From Candidatus Methanomethylophilaceae archaeon (GTDB lineage: Archaea > Thermoplasmatota > Thermoplasmata > Methanomassiliicoccales > Methanomethylophilaceae): 5,974 nt of DNA. The notes beneath the pieces are model-generated. The model saw only the letters and a program-made list of their open reading frames with translations. It was not told the origin of the DNA and did not search any database. How positions within the stretch are numbered: position 1 is the first letter of the stretch; every line of letters begins with the position of its first letter. Location: NCBI GenBank assembly GCA_017455785.1, contig JAFSYZ010000229.1:1-5974 (forward strand), written 5' to 3'. The translations under genes were made by a program, and so were the position numbers. Shown in pieces: positions 4,846-5,974 of this stretch.

Positions 4846-5898
4846 ATGTTAGCGATAGGAATGGATGTCCATTCGTCCAAGACGACGGCTTACGCCGTCC
4901 CTTTGGACGAATCGGACCTGGAGATGTGCGCGTTAGCCGAGGATTTCAACAGAAGTTTCAAGAATTTCTACAGCGACCGTCCCGGTTACGCCAAGGTGGC
5001 CTCGTTCCTCACCGGGATAGAACACAGCATCCTGATCGAGAACTCCACCAAGACCCATGAGGTGTTCTGGATGATGGCCGACCTGGACCTAACGGTCCTG
5101 GTCGCCCATGCCACGGACCTCTACAGAATTACCAAATCGGTGAAGAAGACAGATCAGCACGACTGCTACGAGCTTGCACACTACATGAGAAGGAGGCTGC
5201 TCGGCGAACTGGAGTTCGCCACCAGCCTCATCGTAGACAGGAAATGGATGAACAGGAGACAGCTCTGCAGGATATATGCATGCGAATCGGATATGCTCTC
5301 CGATACCCGCCGCCAGATCAGATCATCCATGCTCCTCCGTGGAATAAAACTGGACCACGTGAGCAGGGATGTCGCATCAGTGAATAGCCTGAACACTCTC
5401 GAACTGGTAGCCGACGATACCCTCAGCCTTCTGATCACCCGTGCCCGCGACCTGAAAGTCCGCATACACAAATGCGAGAAGGCCATCAGGAAGGAGTTCG
5501 CCGATGACGAGATGTTCAGATTGCTCTACTCCATACCCGGTTTCGGATTGATAACGACAGCATACATCGTGTCCATGATAGTGGACATCGACAGGTTCGA
5601 GGATGCCAAGATGTTCTCAGCATACTTCGGCATCGTACCCAAGCAGAGGGAATCCGGAGGATCCTCTCCCCATTGCCCCATCACCCGGAGGGGTGATGAG
5701 ACGGCCAGGAAGATGCTTCTTCAGAGCACCTTCGTCCATATCAAGAACGATCCAGACAGACTCTCACCGGTATCACAGATGTACGACCGCCTAACCGCTC
5801 GCGGGTTTCCTCATAAGAAGGCGTTGACCGCGGCCGGGAACAAGATGGCCAAGATGGTCTTCACCATCCTGAAGACCAAGGAGCCGTACAGATTCTGA
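4846..5898 (+). CDS. IS110-family DEDD transposase (RNA-guided recombinase family)
   Basis: This 350-residue recombinase mobilises the insertion sequence, probably guided by a bridge RNA. The N-terminal RuvC-like domain carries the DEDD set: Asp7 in IGMDVHSSKT, Glu65 in ILIENSTKT, and Asp103 and Asp106 in KKTDQHDCYELA. A helical, coiled-coil middle (about 130-215) leads to the C-terminal transposase_20 domain. That domain begins LYSIPGFGLITTAYIV (227-242), continues with FSAYFGIVPKQRESGG (257-272), where Ser270 is the likely nucleophile, and then ITRRGDETARKMLLQS. The length is typical and the frame is unbroken, so it is probably functional. A GTG at 4816 would add ten residues, but the ATG at 4846 has a good Shine-Dalgarno site, and the family usually begins within a few residues of the GMDVH motif. 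Codon use is more GC-rich than in the restriction operon, consistent with a different origin. Confidence 0.95.
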   Translation: MLAIGMDVHSSKTTAYAVPLDESDLEMCALAEDFNRSFKNFYSDRPGYAKVASFLTGIEHSILIENSTKTHEVFWMMADLDLTVLVAHATDLYRITKSVKKTDQHDCYELAHYMRRRLLGELEFATSLIVDRKWMNRRQLCRIYACESDMLSDTRRQIRSSMLLRGIKLDHVSRDVASVNSLNTLELVADDTLSLLITRARDLKVRIHKCEKAIRKEFADDEMFRLLYSIPGFGLITTAYIVSMIVDIDRFEDAKMFSAYFGIVPKQRESGGSSPHCPITRRGDETARKMLLQSTFVHIKNDPDRLSPVSQMYDRLTARGFPHKKALTAAGNKMAKMVFTILKTKEPYRF

Positions 5899-5911
5899 TG
5901 AGGGATACAGG

Positions 5912-5974
5912 ATGATCCAAATCGGCACCGTCCAGACCTTAGAGACAGAATCGCTTTTGTCGGATGGGCTTGCC
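5912..5974 (+). CDS. N-terminal fragment of an unidentified protein (runs off the window)
   Basis: An ATG at 5912 opens 21 codons that continue to the right edge without a stop. GAGGG (5900-5904) lies seven bases upstream, a sensible ribosome-binding site. The peptide begins MIQIGTVQTLETESL. It looks like the first strands of a small beta-barrel, faintly like the opening of S1/CvfB-type RNA-binding proteins, but it is far too short to assign. It starts 13 bases after the transposase stop, so either the IS has almost no right end or the gene's leader is partly IS-derived. The frame may also be accidental. Confidence 0.45.
   Translation, partial: MIQIGTVQTLETESLLSDGLA

Larger units (their letters stand above)
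4609..5905 (+). mobile_element. IS110-family insertion sequence (ends uncertain)
   Basis: The element is defined by its intact DEDD transposase at 4846-5898 and the structured non-coding leader before it. IS110 elements lack conventional terminal inverted repeats, so the ends cannot be read directly. I propose limits from an 8-bp exact direct repeat, ATGAGGGA, at 4609-4616 and 5898-5905, each followed within a few bases by GATGA. This gives about 1.3 kb, a normal IS110 size, with a long left non-coding end and a very short right end. A match of this length is not rare by chance in the space searched, so the family is firm and the boundaries are not. The IS sits upstream of vsr and may have landed in the promoter region between vsr and the ORF at 5912. 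Confidence 0.6.

Noticed and set aside
1..5974. CRISPR array, rRNA or complete tRNA genes
   Set aside because: No regularly spaced repeats and no rRNA or tRNA signatures were seen on either strand.

Overview
The window looks like an accessory region of an archaeal chromosome. The suggestion is indirect. Genes carry strong GGAGG-type Shine-Dalgarno sites, intergenic stretches hold A/T-rich TATA-like boxes, there is a tandem ribbon-helix-helix regulator, and one gene has a GTG start with a TATA-like box about 27 bases upstream, as in leaderless archaeal mRNAs. The overall style fits Thermoplasmatota, perhaps a gut Methanomassiliicoccales-type methanogen. That placement is inference; no taxonomic marker gene is present.

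Layout. (1) Bases 3-80 are the 3' end of an unrecognised plus-strand gene. It converges with a tyrosine recombinase on the minus strand (189-1166), and a short hairpin lies between them. (2) Directly upstream of the recombinase, in the same transcription unit, is a 40-residue very acidic ORF (1167-1289) whose stop codon abuts the recombinase ATG. (3) A 132-base A/T-rich divergent region (1290-1421) contains a 7-bp inverted repeat, an 11-mer direct repeat with 21-bp spacing, and candidate promoters. (4) Facing the other way is a 174-residue protein with two ribbon-helix-helix units (1422-1946), probably a DNA-binding regulator of this divergent region. (5) Six bases beyond it, on the opposite strand, ends a compact three-gene restriction-modification-repair operon (4530 down to 1953): a Vsr-like mismatch endonuclease, an M.HpaII-like C5-cytosine methyltransferase and an HpaII-family restriction endonuclease. 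The three are joined by two ATGA stop/start overlaps. (6) An intact IS110-family insertion sequence follows. Its transposase (4846-5898) is preceded by a structured non-coding leader that is the natural place for a bridge RNA. (7) Twelve bases past the transposase stop, a new well-spaced start opens a reading frame that runs off the window.

How the genes fit together. The methyltransferase probably makes 5-methylcytosine in CCGG. The endonuclease would cut unmethylated CCGG, and the Vsr-like protein would repair T:G mismatches left when 5-methylcytosine deaminates. The recombinase, small acidic ORF and tandem RHH regulator look like the mobility and control module of an integrated element that may have delivered the restriction system. 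No att pair could be established, so the island's limits are unknown. All complete genes appear intact. I see no clearly undescribed biochemical system. The points most worth following are the tandem RHH regulator with its patterned operator region, the unusual Vsr lacking zinc ligands, and the interleaved inverted repeats in the IS110 leader.
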